Below are positions 19,773 through 28,976 of a DNA stretch of 64,000 nt, piece after piece. The first letter of the stretch is position 1; each line of letters starts with the position of its first letter. Position numbers and translations under genes: made by a program. Under the pieces are notes generated by a model. The model worked only from the letters and a program-made list of their open reading frames with translations. It made no database searches and was not told where the DNA came from. This DNA comes from Shimia sp. Alg240-R146 (GTDB lineage: Bacteria; Pseudomonadota; Alphaproteobacteria; Rhodobacterales; Rhodobacteraceae): assembly GCF_947331465.1 (NCBI RefSeq), contig NZ_CAMZOK010000002.1:248001-312000 (forward strand), in the 5' to 3' direction.

Positions 19773-21115
19773 GCGATTTTCCTTTGGGCGTGCACCTGCC
19801 GGTGGAACATGGCGGGGCGCTTCCCAAGGAAGCAGATGTGGCAATTGTTGGTGGCGGCATCATTGGCGTGATGACCGCCTTTTTCCTTGCCAAAAAAGGC
19901 CTTCGGCCCGTTGTTTTGGAGAAAGGCCGTGTGGCTGCGGAGCAGAGTTCACGCAACTGGGGTTGGATCCGGCAGCAAGGTCGCGACATGGCGGAATTGC
20001 CGATCATGATGGAAGCCCATCAGCTGTGGAAACACCTGGCTGGCGAAATTGGCGAAGATCTTGGGCTGAAAACCGTTGGAATTTGCTATCTCGGTGAGTC
20101 TGAAAAAGAGCTGGCGGAATATGAAGGATGGCTAAAGGACGCGTCGCCATTTGGTCTGGACAGCCGGATGCTGTCCGGATCTGAGGTGGGCGACGTGTTG
20201 CCTGGCGTGACCAAACGCTTTGACGGCGCGCTGATCACACCGTCTGACATGAAGGCAGAACCGTGGATTGCGGTACCCGCGCTGGCGCGGGCGGCCGTGC
20301 GGGCAGGGGCGGTGATCGTGGAAAATTGCGCCGTGCGGGGATTGGACACCGAGGCCGGACGTGTGGCGGGCGTTATTACCGAGCAAGGCGTGCTTAAGGC
20401 GCCGGAAGTTGTGGTCGCGGGCGGCGCTTGGTCCGCGTTGTTTTTGCGGCGCCACGGCGTGAATATTCCGCAACTTTCGGTGCAAGCGCCTGTGATCGCC
20501 ACGCACCCGCTGGCAGACTTGGACATGCCGGCCACAGCGATGAGCGGACTCGCGTGGCGACGGCGCGCAGATGGTGGGTTCACTCTTGTCCCTGGTGGGT
20601 GGCACAAGCTGCATATCGGGCCGGATGCTTTTCGGGCTCTGCCCAAATATGTGCCTCAGCTGCGCGCGGATTGGGCAGGGACCTATTTTTCTGTGGCGGC
20701 TCCGACGAGCTATCCGGATGCCTGGGGTACAAAACGCAATTGGCAAATGGATGCCGAAAGCCCGTTTGAGCGGATGCGGGTGCTCAACCCCGTGCCGCCA
20801 AAAGCACCGATTGCGGCCGCGTTGGCCAATTTCGGCGCGCTTTTCCCCGCGCTGGGCGTGCCAAAGATTCGGAAGGCGTGGTCAGGTATGATCGACACGA
20901 TGCCCGATATTGTGCCGGTGGTAGACCGCGCTGACACTCTGCCGGGATTGAGCATTTGCACCGGTATGTGTGGGCATGGATTTGGAATCGGCCCCGCCTT
21001 TGGCCGCGTTATGGCGGATTTGGTGACTGGCGGAGAAGTTGGCCACGACCTAAGCCGTTTTCGGTTGGGCCGGTTTGCTGATGGGGCAAGAATCGAGCTT
21101 GGCCCGATCATCTGA
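19769..21115 (+). CDS. FAD-dependent oxidoreductase (DAO family)
   Basis: Flavoprotein of 448 residues in the D-amino acid oxidase/glycine oxidase family. The FAD-binding motif DVAIVGGGIIGVMTAFFLAKKG is at about residues 22-43, followed by the acidic ribose contact VVLEKG and SSRNWGWIRQQGRD. The C-terminal GLSICTGMCGHGFGIGPAFGRVMADL closes the FAD site. Substrates of the family are amines and D- or N-substituted amino acids; this one is unassigned. It starts inside the ATGA overlap with the deacetylase gene, so the two act together, plausibly oxidising the released amino acid. Confidence 0.88.
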   Translation: MSDFPLGVHLPVEHGGALPKEADVAIVGGGIIGVMTAFFLAKKGLRPVVLEKGRVAAEQSSRNWGWIRQQGRDMAELPIMMEAHQLWKHLAGEIGEDLGLKTVGICYLGESEKELAEYEGWLKDASPFGLDSRMLSGSEVGDVLPGVTKRFDGALITPSDMKAEPWIAVPALARAAVRAGAVIVENCAVRGLDTEAGRVAGVITEQGVLKAPEVVVAGGAWSALFLRRHGVNIPQLSVQAPVIATHPLADLDMPATAMSGLAWRRRADGGFTLVPGGWHKLHIGPDAFRALPKYVPQLRADWAGTYFSVAAPTSYPDAWGTKRNWQMDAESPFERMRVLNPVPPKAPIAAALANFGALFPALGVPKIRKAWSGMIDTMPDIVPVVDRADTLPGLSICTGMCGHGFGIGPAFGRVMADLVTGGEVGHDLSRFRLGRFADGARIELGPII

Positions 21116-21178
21116 AGCTGCGCCGTGGCGGGCATTGGCAGTCGCGCTTAACCTGTGAACAATCTCCTCTTGCGCTAA

Positions 21179-21196
21179 ACTGAATGATCGTTCAGT
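21179..21196. promoter_or_regulatory. 18-bp palindrome upstream of the M20 genes
   Basis: ACTGAATGATCGTTCAGT is a dyad with a single mismatched pair (ACTGAATGA against TCGTTCAGT). It lies 32 bp before the first M20 start and resembles operators of TetR-type repressors. No regulator gene sits beside it, so a regulator elsewhere would be needed. Confidence 0.55.
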
Positions 21197-21228
21197 CTTG
21201 CGTCGAGCCATGCCAGGGGAGTTGCGCC

Positions 21229-22404
21229 ATGCCGATCAGAAACCGTTTAGCCGAGATGCATTCCGAAATTACAGGATGGCGTCGCCACCTGCACGAGAAC
21301 CCGGAGTTGATGTTTGACGTGCATGAAACGGCGGCATTTGTGCAGACGCGCCTCAAGGAATTTGGCGTGGATGAGATCACGCCCGGCATTGGGCGCACCG
21401 GCGTTGTGGCTGTGATCAAAGGCAAAACCGACACCAAAGGGCGTGTGATTGGCCTGCGGGCCGATATGGATGCGTTGCCGATCCATGAGGCGACAGGGTT
21501 GGACTATGCGTCAACTGTGGACGGCAAGATGCACGCTTGCGGGCATGACGGCCACACGTCGATTTTGCTGGGTGCGGCGCAGTATCTGGCGGAGACCCGC
21601 AACTTTGATGGCACGGCGGTGCTGATCTTTCAGCCTGCCGAAGAGGGCGGCGGCGGTGGCCGCGAGATGTGTCGTGACGGGATGATGGATCGCTGGGGCG
21701 TGCAGGAAGTTTATGGCTTGCACAACGCTCCGGGCTTGCCCGTTGGCACTTTCGCCATTCGCCCCGGTGCGCTTTTGGCCTCTGCTGACGAGTTTGAAAT
21801 TGTTGTCACCGGCAAGGGCGGCCATGCCGCCGAGCCGCAGGAAGCTGTGGACACAACTTTGGTGGCGGCGCAAATTCTTGTGTCTTTACAAAGCATTGTG
21901 GCGCGGAACGTGAAACCCATAGAACGGGTCGTCCTAACTGTGGGCACGCTTGAGACTGACAGCAATGCCTCCAACGTGATTGCCCATCGGGTGCGCATGA
22001 AAGGAACAGTGCGCACGTTGGACAACAACAACCGCGCATTGGTCGAGCAGCGCATTCGCGAGGTTGCCACGCACACGGCATTAGCATTTGGCGCCACGGC
22101 CGAGGTCACGTGGGAAGATGGCTATCCGGTCACGGTCAACCATGAGGCCGAAACCGACTTTGCAATTGAGGCGGCGCAAGCGGTTGTTGGTGAGGCCAAT
22201 GTTGAGCCCAACGTCGAGCCGATCATGCCCGCGGAGGACTTTTCCTTCATGCTGGAAGAACGGCCCGGAGCCTATATCTTCCTTGGCAATGGCGACAGTG
22301 CCCAATGCCATCACCCCGAATACAACTTCAACGACGAGGCCATTCCAGTTGGATGCAGCTGGTTTGCCGAGCTGGTCGAGCGCCGGATGCCTGCCGTCGA
22401 TTGA
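21229..22404 (+). CDS. M20 family amidohydrolase (HipO-like), copy 1
   Basis: Metal-dependent aminoacylase/hippuricase-type enzyme of 391 residues. The metal ligands are Cys and His in KMHACGHDGHT, the Glu pair in FQPAEEGGGG, His in LHNAPGLPVG and His near the C-terminus in CHHPEYNFNDEA. The GKGGHAAEPQEAVD loop belongs to the dimerisation domain and helps bind substrate. It keeps the usual HNxPGxPVG motif. It is the most divergent of the three copies at the N-terminus (RRHLHENPELMFDVHET). CAGGGGAG lies 7 bases upstream. Its start behind a palindrome suggests a separate, regulated promoter. Confidence 0.9.
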   Translation: MPIRNRLAEMHSEITGWRRHLHENPELMFDVHETAAFVQTRLKEFGVDEITPGIGRTGVVAVIKGKTDTKGRVIGLRADMDALPIHEATGLDYASTVDGKMHACGHDGHTSILLGAAQYLAETRNFDGTAVLIFQPAEEGGGGGREMCRDGMMDRWGVQEVYGLHNAPGLPVGTFAIRPGALLASADEFEIVVTGKGGHAAEPQEAVDTTLVAAQILVSLQSIVARNVKPIERVVLTVGTLETDSNASNVIAHRVRMKGTVRTLDNNNRALVEQRIREVATHTALAFGATAEVTWEDGYPVTVNHEAETDFAIEAAQAVVGEANVEPNVEPIMPAEDFSFMLEERPGAYIFLGNGDSAQCHHPEYNFNDEAIPVGCSWFAELVERRMPAVD

Positions 22405-22438
22405 CGCAAAATAACGAGACGAACAGGAGAAATCCAAT

Positions 22439-23602
22439 ATGCCGGTCAAGAACCGCTTTGCCGAATTGCACGCTGAAATCACCGCTTGGCGGCGGGATAT
22501 CCATGCCCACCCCGAAGTGCTGTATGAAACCCACCGCACCAGTGCGCTGGTGGCTGAAAAGCTGAAGGAGTTTGGCTGCGACGAGGTGGTAACCGGTATC
22601 GGTCGCACGGGTGTTGTGGGCATTATCAAAGGCAAAACCGACACCAAAGGCAATGTAGTCGGGCTGCGCGCGGATATGGATGCGCTGCCGATGCAAGAGC
22701 AGACCGGGCTTGAGTACGCCAGTAAAAACGAGGGCGCGATGCATGCCTGCGGTCACGATGGTCACACTGCGATGTTGTTAGGGGCCGCGAAATATCTCAG
22801 CGAGACCCGCAACTTTGATGGCGCGGTGGCCTTGATTTTTCAGCCAGCCGAAGAGGGCGGCAACGGCGCGCTTGCGATGGTTGAAGACGGCATGATGGAG
22901 CGGTTCGGCATTCAGGAAGTTTACGGCATGCACAATGACCCCGATCTGCAGATCGGGGAATTTGCCTTGCGTCGCGGACCGATGTTGGCCGCTGTGGACT
23001 TTTTCACAATCGAGATCGAAGGCAAAGGCGGCCATGCCGCGATGCCGCAGCAGACGATTGATCCCACCATAATGGGCACGCAAATCCATTCGGCGCTGCA
23101 ATCCATTGTCAGCCGCAATGTGGACCCGGTTGACCGTGCTGTTGTTTCGGTCACGAGCTTCCAGACGGGATCGGATGTTTTCAACGTGATACCGCACACC
23201 GCAACGCTCAAAGGGACTGTGCGCACCTTTGCGCCGGACACGCAGGACATGGTCCAAGCCCGGATGGCAGACGTGGTGGCTGGGGTGGCCGCGAGCTTTG
23301 GCGGCGCGGCGACGCTGGATTATCAACGCATCACGCCGGCAACCATCAACGCCGACGATCAGGCCGCGTTTGCCGAAGCAGTGGCCACCGCGGTGGCGGG
23401 CGATTGCGGCGAGGCTCCGCTTGTGATGGGCGGCGAGGACTTCTCCTACATGTTGCAAGCCCGCCCCGGAGCCTTCATCATGGTGGGCAACGGCGACAGC
23501 GCCGCGCTGCACCATCCGGAATACAACTTCAACGATGAAGCCATTCCATATGGGTCCAGCTATCTGTCTGAAGTGATCGAACGCCGCATGCCTGCGGCCT
23601 GA
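22439..23602 (+). CDS. M20 family amidohydrolase (HipO-like), copy 2
   Basis: Second tandem paralogue, 387 residues, with the same framework: AMHACGHDGHT, FQPAEEGGNG, GKGGHAAMPQQTIDPT, GGEDFSYML and HHPEYNFNDEAIP. All metal ligands are present. It differs where substrate specificity may be set: the usual HNxPGxPVG is HNDPDLQIG, and ASADEF or ATDQF becomes AAVDFF. CAGGAGAAATCC precedes the ATG, 34 bases after copy 1. It is probably active but with a changed acyl or amino acid preference. Confidence 0.9.
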   Translation: MPVKNRFAELHAEITAWRRDIHAHPEVLYETHRTSALVAEKLKEFGCDEVVTGIGRTGVVGIIKGKTDTKGNVVGLRADMDALPMQEQTGLEYASKNEGAMHACGHDGHTAMLLGAAKYLSETRNFDGAVALIFQPAEEGGNGALAMVEDGMMERFGIQEVYGMHNDPDLQIGEFALRRGPMLAAVDFFTIEIEGKGGHAAMPQQTIDPTIMGTQIHSALQSIVSRNVDPVDRAVVSVTSFQTGSDVFNVIPHTATLKGTVRTFAPDTQDMVQARMADVVAGVAASFGGAATLDYQRITPATINADDQAAFAEAVATAVAGDCGEAPLVMGGEDFSYMLQARPGAFIMVGNGDSAALHHPEYNFNDEAIPYGSSYLSEVIERRMPAA

Positions 23603-23627
23603 CCAATTATCCAAGTGAGGAACTACG

Positions 23628-24794
23628 ATGCCGACCAAAAACCGCTTTGCCGAGTTGCAGGACGAAATCACCGCATGGCGCCGCGACATTCATGAAAACC
23701 CCGAGATTCTTTTTGAAACCCACCGCACCAGCGCGTTGGTGGCGGAAAAACTCAAGGACTTCGGCTGCGACGAGATCGTCACCGGCATTGGCCGCACCGG
23801 CGTTGTCGGTGTGATCAAGGGTAAGGCCACAGGCTCGGGCAAGGTGATTGGCTTGCGCGCGGATATGGACGCGCTTCCGATCCACGAGCAGACCGGGCTT
23901 GAGTATGCCTCCAAGACCGACGGCGCGATGCATGCCTGCGGTCACGACGGTCACACAGCGATGCTGTTGGGGGCCGCGAAATACCTAAGCGAGACTCGCA
24001 ATTTTGACGGTACCGTTGTGGTGATCTTCCAGCCCGCCGAAGAAGGCGGCGGCGGCGGCAAAGAGATGTGCGATGACGGCATGATGGACCGCTGGGGCAT
24101 TCAGGAAGTGTACGGGATGCACAACTGGCCCGGCCAACCTGTCGGCAATTTTGCAATCCGCTCGGGTGCGTTTTTTGCCGCGACGGACCAGTTTGAAATC
24201 CATTTTGAAGGCCGGGGCGGCCACGCTGCAAAACCACATGACACTGTGGACACCACAGTCATGTCCGCGCAGGCCGTTCTGGCACTGCAGACAATTGCCA
24301 GCCGCAACGCCGATCCCATCGATCAGGTTGTTGTCTCGGTCACCAGCTTTGAGACAAGCTCCAAAGCCTTTAATGTGATCCCGCAACGGGTGCACATCAA
24401 AGGCACCGTGCGCACCATGTCCAAAGGAATGCGGGATTTGGCTGAACAGCGCATCGCCGGCATTTGCGAAGGCATTGCGGCGACCTTTGGTGGCAGTGTC
24501 GAGGTGAAGTATCACCGCGGCTATCCGGTGATGGTCAACACTGACACGCAGACCGAGTTTGCTGCGGAAGTGGCCAAATCGATCAGCGGGCAGTGCGAAG
24601 AAGCGCCGCTGGTGATGGGCGGCGAAGACTTTGCTTTCATGCTCGAAGAACGTCCCGGCGCCTATATTCTTGTGGGCAACGGCGAAGACGGCGCAATGGT
24701 ACACCATCCGGAATACAACTTTAACGATGAAGCCATTCCAGCGGGTTGTAGCTGGTGGGCTGAGATCGTCGAAAAGCGCATGCCGGCGGCATAA
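23628..24794 (+). CDS. M20 family amidohydrolase (HipO-like), copy 3
   Basis: Third tandem paralogue, 388 residues. Its N-terminus is nearly identical in wording to copy 2 (KNRFAELQDEITAWRRDIHENPE, HRTSALVAEKLK). The central loop is more like copy 1 (FQPAEEGGGGGKEM, HNWPGQPVG). It has the full set of metal ligands. The mosaic resemblance suggests duplication followed by divergence or gene conversion. It begins 25 bases after copy 2 and is followed by a hairpin shared with the convergent kinase gene. Confidence 0.9.
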   Translation: MPTKNRFAELQDEITAWRRDIHENPEILFETHRTSALVAEKLKDFGCDEIVTGIGRTGVVGVIKGKATGSGKVIGLRADMDALPIHEQTGLEYASKTDGAMHACGHDGHTAMLLGAAKYLSETRNFDGTVVVIFQPAEEGGGGGKEMCDDGMMDRWGIQEVYGMHNWPGQPVGNFAIRSGAFFAATDQFEIHFEGRGGHAAKPHDTVDTTVMSAQAVLALQTIASRNADPIDQVVVSVTSFETSSKAFNVIPQRVHIKGTVRTMSKGMRDLAEQRIAGICEGIAATFGGSVEVKYHRGYPVMVNTDTQTEFAAEVAKSISGQCEEAPLVMGGEDFAFMLEERPGAYILVGNGEDGAMVHHPEYNFNDEAIPAGCSWWAEIVEKRMPAA

Positions 24795-24803
24795 TTCAAA
24801 AAG

Positions 24804-24832
24804 CCTTCCCCGCGTCTTGGGCGCGGGGAAGG
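24804..24832. terminator. Terminator between M20 copy 3 and the kinase gene
   Basis: CCTTCCCCGCG (24804-24814) pairs perfectly with CGCGGGGAAGG (24822-24832). Reading the minus strand, CTTTTT follows the hairpin, so it is strongest for the kinase gene, but it can serve both convergent genes. Confidence 0.8.
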
Positions 24833-24850
24833 TACTAATTTGGCGACGTT

Positions 24851-27307
24851 TTAGGCTTGTTCCAGTGGTTCGGATGTTCCCAATTTGGCAGCCATCGCCG
24901 CCAACAGGGCGTTCTTGCTCACTGGTTTTGACAAGAAAAGATCCATCCCGGCATCCAGACAGGCCTGTTTGTCCGACGCAAAGGCGTTGGCGGTCAGCGC
25001 GATAATGGGCGGTTGTGGGATGGGCAGCTGACGTATGAGGCGCGCCGCTTGCAGGCCGTCCACCTCTGGCATAGCCATATCCATTAACACGATATCCGGT
25101 TCATTTTCTTTGCATAAATCTACTGCTTCCTGCCCGTTTTGGGCCTCAAGCAAAGTGACCGGATGTGCAGCGAGGAATTTTCGGATCAACAGGCGGTTGG
25201 TTTTGTTGTCCTCGGCCAAAAGGATCGTGATGCCATCCAGCGCTGTTTGGGAAACCTCGACCGCGGCTGGCTCGGCGCTGACTTCTCCGGTTGGGGCAAA
25301 GCCGCGGATTGAGACGTCAAAGCAGGCGCCGTCTTTGTAGTCGGAGCAGAGCGCAATTGCGCCGCCCATACGATTTGCCAGCATAGAAGAAATCGTCAAC
25401 CCGAGGCCGGTGCCGCCAAACGCACGTGTCGTGGCAGTATCTGCTTGTGAGAACCGCTCAAAAATGTGTTCCGCCTGAGCGTCGCTAACACCAATGCCTG
25501 TGTCTTTGACCTCAAAGCAGATTGTGTAGGGGTCGGTAGTGTCGCACCTGACATGTACATAGACGCCACCACTTGAGGTGAATTTGACAGCGTTTCCGAT
25601 CAGATTTACCAGAATTTGACGCACGCGCCCATCGTCTGCATGAAGCGTTTCCGGCAGGTCATCCGCATAAGAGACCTCAAGCGCAATACCTTTCTCATCC
25701 GCTTTCTGCTTTAGCAGATGGACAACGCTGTTCACGCAATTCCGAAGATTGAAATCAATCTTGGAGATTTCCAGTTTTCCGCTCTCAAGCCGGGACAGAT
25801 CCAGAATGTCGTTGATAATCGTTAGCAGCGCCTGACCGGAGCTTCGGATGGTTTTCAAGGATTGGTTGTTCTCCTCTCCAAGATCTTCCTCCGCGAGAAG
25901 GTCTGCCATGCCGATAATCGCGTTCATTGGCGTGCGAATTTCGTGGCTCATGTTCGCCAGAAACTCGGATTTCGCGCGGGCGGCTTCTTCGGCGTTCAAC
26001 TTGGCAAGGGCCAGCTCTTCCTCGTGCAGTTTGATGTCGGTGATTTCACGTTCAATACCAATCGACATCACCAGTTTCCCATCCTCATCCAAGATTGGGA
26101 AAGTGTTGATGTGAACCCAAATGAGATCGCCGGATTTTGTTCGGTTGAGCAGTTCACTCTGATAGGGAAGGCCGTTTTCCTGATGCTCACGAATGGCGTT
26201 TGTGACGTCCTGAGAGGTCTCCGGTGCGTTCAGCAACGTACCGGGGTGGCGGCCAACGGCCTCCTCAAAGGAGTAGCCGGTTAACCGCGAGAATCCATCA
26301 TTCACCCAGGAGATATTGCCTTGGGGATCGTAGACCAGGATGCTGTCAGTTGCGTGTTTTGCAACGAGAGACAATCTTTCGAGCTCGGCGTCGCGCTGTT
26401 CGAGCTGGTCAATCATTCTTTGGCGGGTCAATGACAGGCGGCTGGCCGCAAAGATCGGGCCAAGTACAAAAACTGCTATTGCAAGGAAAAAGAAACGGGT
26501 TCCCCAATAGTTGTCAGCTTTGGTGACCCAGCCGTCTTTAGGACGGACAGCCAGTTGCCACATACTTGTGTCGATCTGGATGTCCATGAGGATCGGATCA
26601 TCGTCGAGCACCGAAGGGTCGCCAAAGAATACTTCTCCCTGAGCGCCAGTGCCGTCTCGTCCGACCAAAGCGAGATCTATGGTGAGGTCCGGATCGGTCA
26701 GGCCTGAGAGCGCATACAGCTTGTCGGCATCAATGACGGCGGAGATGATCCCCCAAAACTGACTCTCGTGGCCCATGTCGGCCCAGATCGGAAATTGCGC
26801 GATAAAGCCGACACCGCCCTGTACCAGGTTAACAGGCCCGGCGAGAACCATTTTGCCTGAGTCCCGCACGCGATACACGGCTTCGCGCTGCGCTTCATTT
26901 TTGTGATAATCCAATCCCAGAGCAGGCTTGTTTGGCTCATAAGGATAGACCCGATTGATCACAAGGTCAGGTGCTGCGGCGATGTTGATGAATTCGTCAT
27001 GCCCGCCCATGACCTGATCCGCGAGAAATTCATATTCGGCTTGGGACATATCCGGGTTGGCGCGAATGGCAGCCACAAACCCCTTTAGCAGGAAAATGTC
27101 GCCGTTTGTCTGCCCTTCGACCTGAGCGCGGAGAATACTGGCTTCACTTCGAACGAAGTTTCTCTGTCCCTGCTTCGCGATAATGGTTTCCTGAATCTCG
27201 GCATATATCGCAAAAGCCAGCAATAGAAGGGTTGCAAATAGAACAGGCAGATAGGCTTTGGAACGACCAACAAGAGAGGTCGAGAAAAAAATGGCTTTAC
27301 TAATCAT
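24851..27307 (-). CDS. Hybrid sensor histidine kinase with CHASE and PAS domains
   Basis: Inner-membrane signalling protein of 818 residues. Membrane spans at about 18-37 and 272-292 bracket a periplasmic CHASE domain, which in other proteins binds small ligands. A PAS domain follows (about 305-425), then the HisKA helix with His455 in NMSHEIRTPMN. The ATPase domain has N568/N572, DTGIG at 602-606 and GGTGLGL at 631-637. A C-terminal receiver has Asp743 (LMDMAMPEVDG) and Lys794. All catalytic residues are present. There is no response regulator or output gene beside it, so the partner lies elsewhere. It is convergent with the M20 genes. Confidence 0.93.
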   Translation of the reverse strand: MISKAIFFSTSLVGRSKAYLPVLFATLLLLAFAIYAEIQETIIAKQGQRNFVRSEASILRAQVEGQTNGDIFLLKGFVAAIRANPDMSQAEYEFLADQVMGGHDEFINIAAAPDLVINRVYPYEPNKPALGLDYHKNEAQREAVYRVRDSGKMVLAGPVNLVQGGVGFIAQFPIWADMGHESQFWGIISAVIDADKLYALSGLTDPDLTIDLALVGRDGTGAQGEVFFGDPSVLDDDPILMDIQIDTSMWQLAVRPKDGWVTKADNYWGTRFFFLAIAVFVLGPIFAASRLSLTRQRMIDQLEQRDAELERLSLVAKHATDSILVYDPQGNISWVNDGFSRLTGYSFEEAVGRHPGTLLNAPETSQDVTNAIREHQENGLPYQSELLNRTKSGDLIWVHINTFPILDEDGKLVMSIGIEREITDIKLHEEELALAKLNAEEAARAKSEFLANMSHEIRTPMNAIIGMADLLAEEDLGEENNQSLKTIRSSGQALLTIINDILDLSRLESGKLEISKIDFNLRNCVNSVVHLLKQKADEKGIALEVSYADDLPETLHADDGRVRQILVNLIGNAVKFTSSGGVYVHVRCDTTDPYTICFEVKDTGIGVSDAQAEHIFERFSQADTATTRAFGGTGLGLTISSMLANRMGGAIALCSDYKDGACFDVSIRGFAPTGEVSAEPAAVEVSQTALDGITILLAEDNKTNRLLIRKFLAAHPVTLLEAQNGQEAVDLCKENEPDIVLMDMAMPEVDGLQAARLIRQLPIPQPPIIALTANAFASDKQACLDAGMDLFLSKPVSKNALLAAMAAKLGTSEPLEQA

Positions 27308-27407
27308 CCAATCAAGGACCCTTGTTTAACGAACACAGTCCATTGTGACTATGTCAGCAAGGTGTTCACCATCCATTAACGACGATGTTACGCAAGGATC
27401 CGCTCTA

Positions 27408-27434
27408 CATTTTGGCCAAAGATGGCCCAAAATG
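27408..27434 (-). terminator. Possible hairpin terminator downstream of moaA
   Basis: On the minus strand CATTTTGGGCC pairs with GGCCAAAATG with one bulged G, 15 bases after the moaA stop. No T run follows, so the call is weak. Confidence 0.35.
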
Positions 27435-27449
27435 CCGTTATGACCGACT

Positions 27450-28454
27450 TTATCCGCCGGTGTGGCTCATGTGGCGGCTCATTTGGCCTGCCACTTCCTG
27501 ACGGGAATAATCAAAATCATGACCCTTGGGTTTGAGCGCAATTGCGTCGCGAATGGCTTCTTCAAGTGGGGCATCGCTCTCGCTGCCACGCAGTGGTGCG
27601 CGCAGATCCGACATGCCTTCCTGACCCAGACAGGTGTAAATCTGACCCGTGCAGGTGATGCGTACGCGGTTACAGCTTTCGCAAAAATTATGCGTGAGCG
27701 GCGTGATAAAGCCGATTTTCTGGCCGGTTTCCTCAAGGCGCACATAGCGCGCAGGGCCGCCGGTGCTTTCTGACAGTTCCGTCAGCGTGTAGCGTTCCGC
27801 CAGTCGCGCGCGAAGGTCGCTGAGGGGCCAGTATTGGTCCAGACGGTCTTCGTTGCCGAGATCACCCATTGGCATGACCTCGATCCAAGTCATGTCCATG
27901 TTGCGCTCGTCGCACCATTCCGCCAGCGAGAACAGCTCGTCCTCATTGAAGTCCTTGAGGGCCACAGCGTTGATTTTGATGCGCAATCCCGCCTCACGCG
28001 CTGCGTCCAGCCCGCGCGAAACTTGCGGCAGGCGACCCCAACGGGTGATGTCGGCGAATTTGGATTCAACGTTGGTGTCCAAAGACACATTGATGCGTTT
28101 CACGCCACAGTCGGCAAGCTCACCGGCAAAGCGCTCCAACTGGCTGCCGTTTGTGGTTAACGTCAACTCCTTCAGATCGCCGCTGTCCAGATGCCGCTTC
28201 ATCGACCGAAAGAAGGTCATGATGTCGCGCCGCACCAAAGGTTCACCGCCTGTGATTCGAAGCTTTTGAACGCCCAGACGCACAAAAGTCGAACACATGC
28301 GGTCCAACTCTTCCAGCGTCAGAAGCTCCTTTTTAGGCAGGAAAGTCATATTTTCGGACATGCAATAGACGCAGCGGAAATCGCAGCGGTCTGTTACCGA
28401 GACGCGCAAATAGGAGATCGCGCGCTGAAATGGGTCAATCAATGGAGCTGTCAT
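27450..28454 (-). CDS. moaA: GTP 3',8-cyclase (molybdenum cofactor biosynthesis)
   Basis: Radical SAM enzyme that starts molybdopterin synthesis by rearranging GTP. The N-terminal cluster motif is CDFRCVYC (Cys24, 28, 31) and [12 protein letters not shown] follows. A second iron-sulfur cluster is held by the C-terminal [19 protein letters not shown] cysteines, diagnostic for MoaA. The product has 334 residues and ends in HMSHTGG; the terminal GG tail is a family feature needed for activity. The ATG at 28454 is preferred; a TTG two codons upstream is also possible, and neither has a strong ribosome site. No other moa gene is adjacent. Confidence 0.96.
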   Translation of the reverse strand: MTAPLIDPFQRAISYLRVSVTDRCDFRCVYCMSENMTFLPKKELLTLEELDRMCSTFVRLGVQKLRITGGEPLVRRDIMTFFRSMKRHLDSGDLKELTLTTNGSQLERFAGELADCGVKRINVSLDTNVESKFADITRWGRLPQVSRGLDAAREAGLRIKINAVALKDFNEDELFSLAEWCDERNMDMTWIEVMPMGDLGNEDRLDQYWPLSDLRARLAERYTLTELSESTGGPARYVRLEETGQKIGFITPLTHNFCESCNRVRITCTGQIYTCLGQEGMSDLRAPLRGSESDAPLEEAIRDAIALKPKGHDFDYSRQEVAGQMSRHMSHTGG

Positions 28455-28537
28455 ATCCAAACGCTAGTCTTGAAATGGCACAGGGGCAAGTGCTGCGAAG
28501 GTTGTAGATCATCACGCTCACGTGCATGATCTGTCGC

Positions 28538-28972
28538 ATGAAGTATTCTGTATTATTGCTGACTTGTGTGGCCTTGGCGGGGTGTGACCTTGCTATGCCT
28601 GATGTGCTGAAACGCAAACCAGAGACGGCGGCATCCACAGTGCCGTCGGACACGTCGGAAACGCGCCCTGTTGTGCGACCAGAGACAACTGATGAGGGCG
28701 ATGAAACCGACCGCGCCGTGGCCGCACCAGGATCGCTGGGGCGTACAGTTGTGTCGCTAGGAGACGCCGCAGAGGCTGGATCTTGGCTCAAGACGCCGTT
28801 GGTGGCGACGACACGCCCGGGGCGGGTGACCCACAAGGGCAAATGGGTGGCGGTGACGTTAATCCCGATCGATGGCGCAAGCGGCGCGGGCAGCCGCATG
28901 TCGCTTCAGGCGATGCACCTGTTGGGTTTGCCGTTGACCGAACTGACCGAAGTTGAAGTGATCGCGCAATAG
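28538..28972 (+). CDS. Small conserved lipoprotein of unknown function
   Basis: Predicted lipoprotein of 144 residues. The N-terminus MKYSVLLLTCVALAGC has a lipobox with the modified Cys at 16 (start at 28538; ATG 28526 would add four residues). A Pro/Thr/Glu-rich linker (about residues 25-60) leads to a compact domain with GRTVVSLGDAAEAGSWLKTPLV, GKWVAVTLIPIDG and GSRMSLQAMHLLGLPLTELTEVEV. From memory, proteins like this occur widely in roseobacters and are sometimes given an unrelated sugar-acid dehydratase name; nothing here supports an enzyme. It is divergent from moaA. Confidence 0.75.
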   Translation: MKYSVLLLTCVALAGCDLAMPDVLKRKPETAASTVPSDTSETRPVVRPETTDEGDETDRAVAAPGSLGRTVVSLGDAAEAGSWLKTPLVATTRPGRVTHKGKWVAVTLIPIDGASGAGSRMSLQAMHLLGLPLTELTEVEVIAQ

Positions 28973-28976
28973 CGCG

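Noticed and set aside
14775..19844. Long open frames antisense to the binding-protein, ATPase and deacetylase genes, some over 500 codons
   Set aside because: They lie wholly opposite strongly supported genes, have repetitive His/Val/Arg-rich translations typical of GC-rich antisense frames, and lack ribosome sites.
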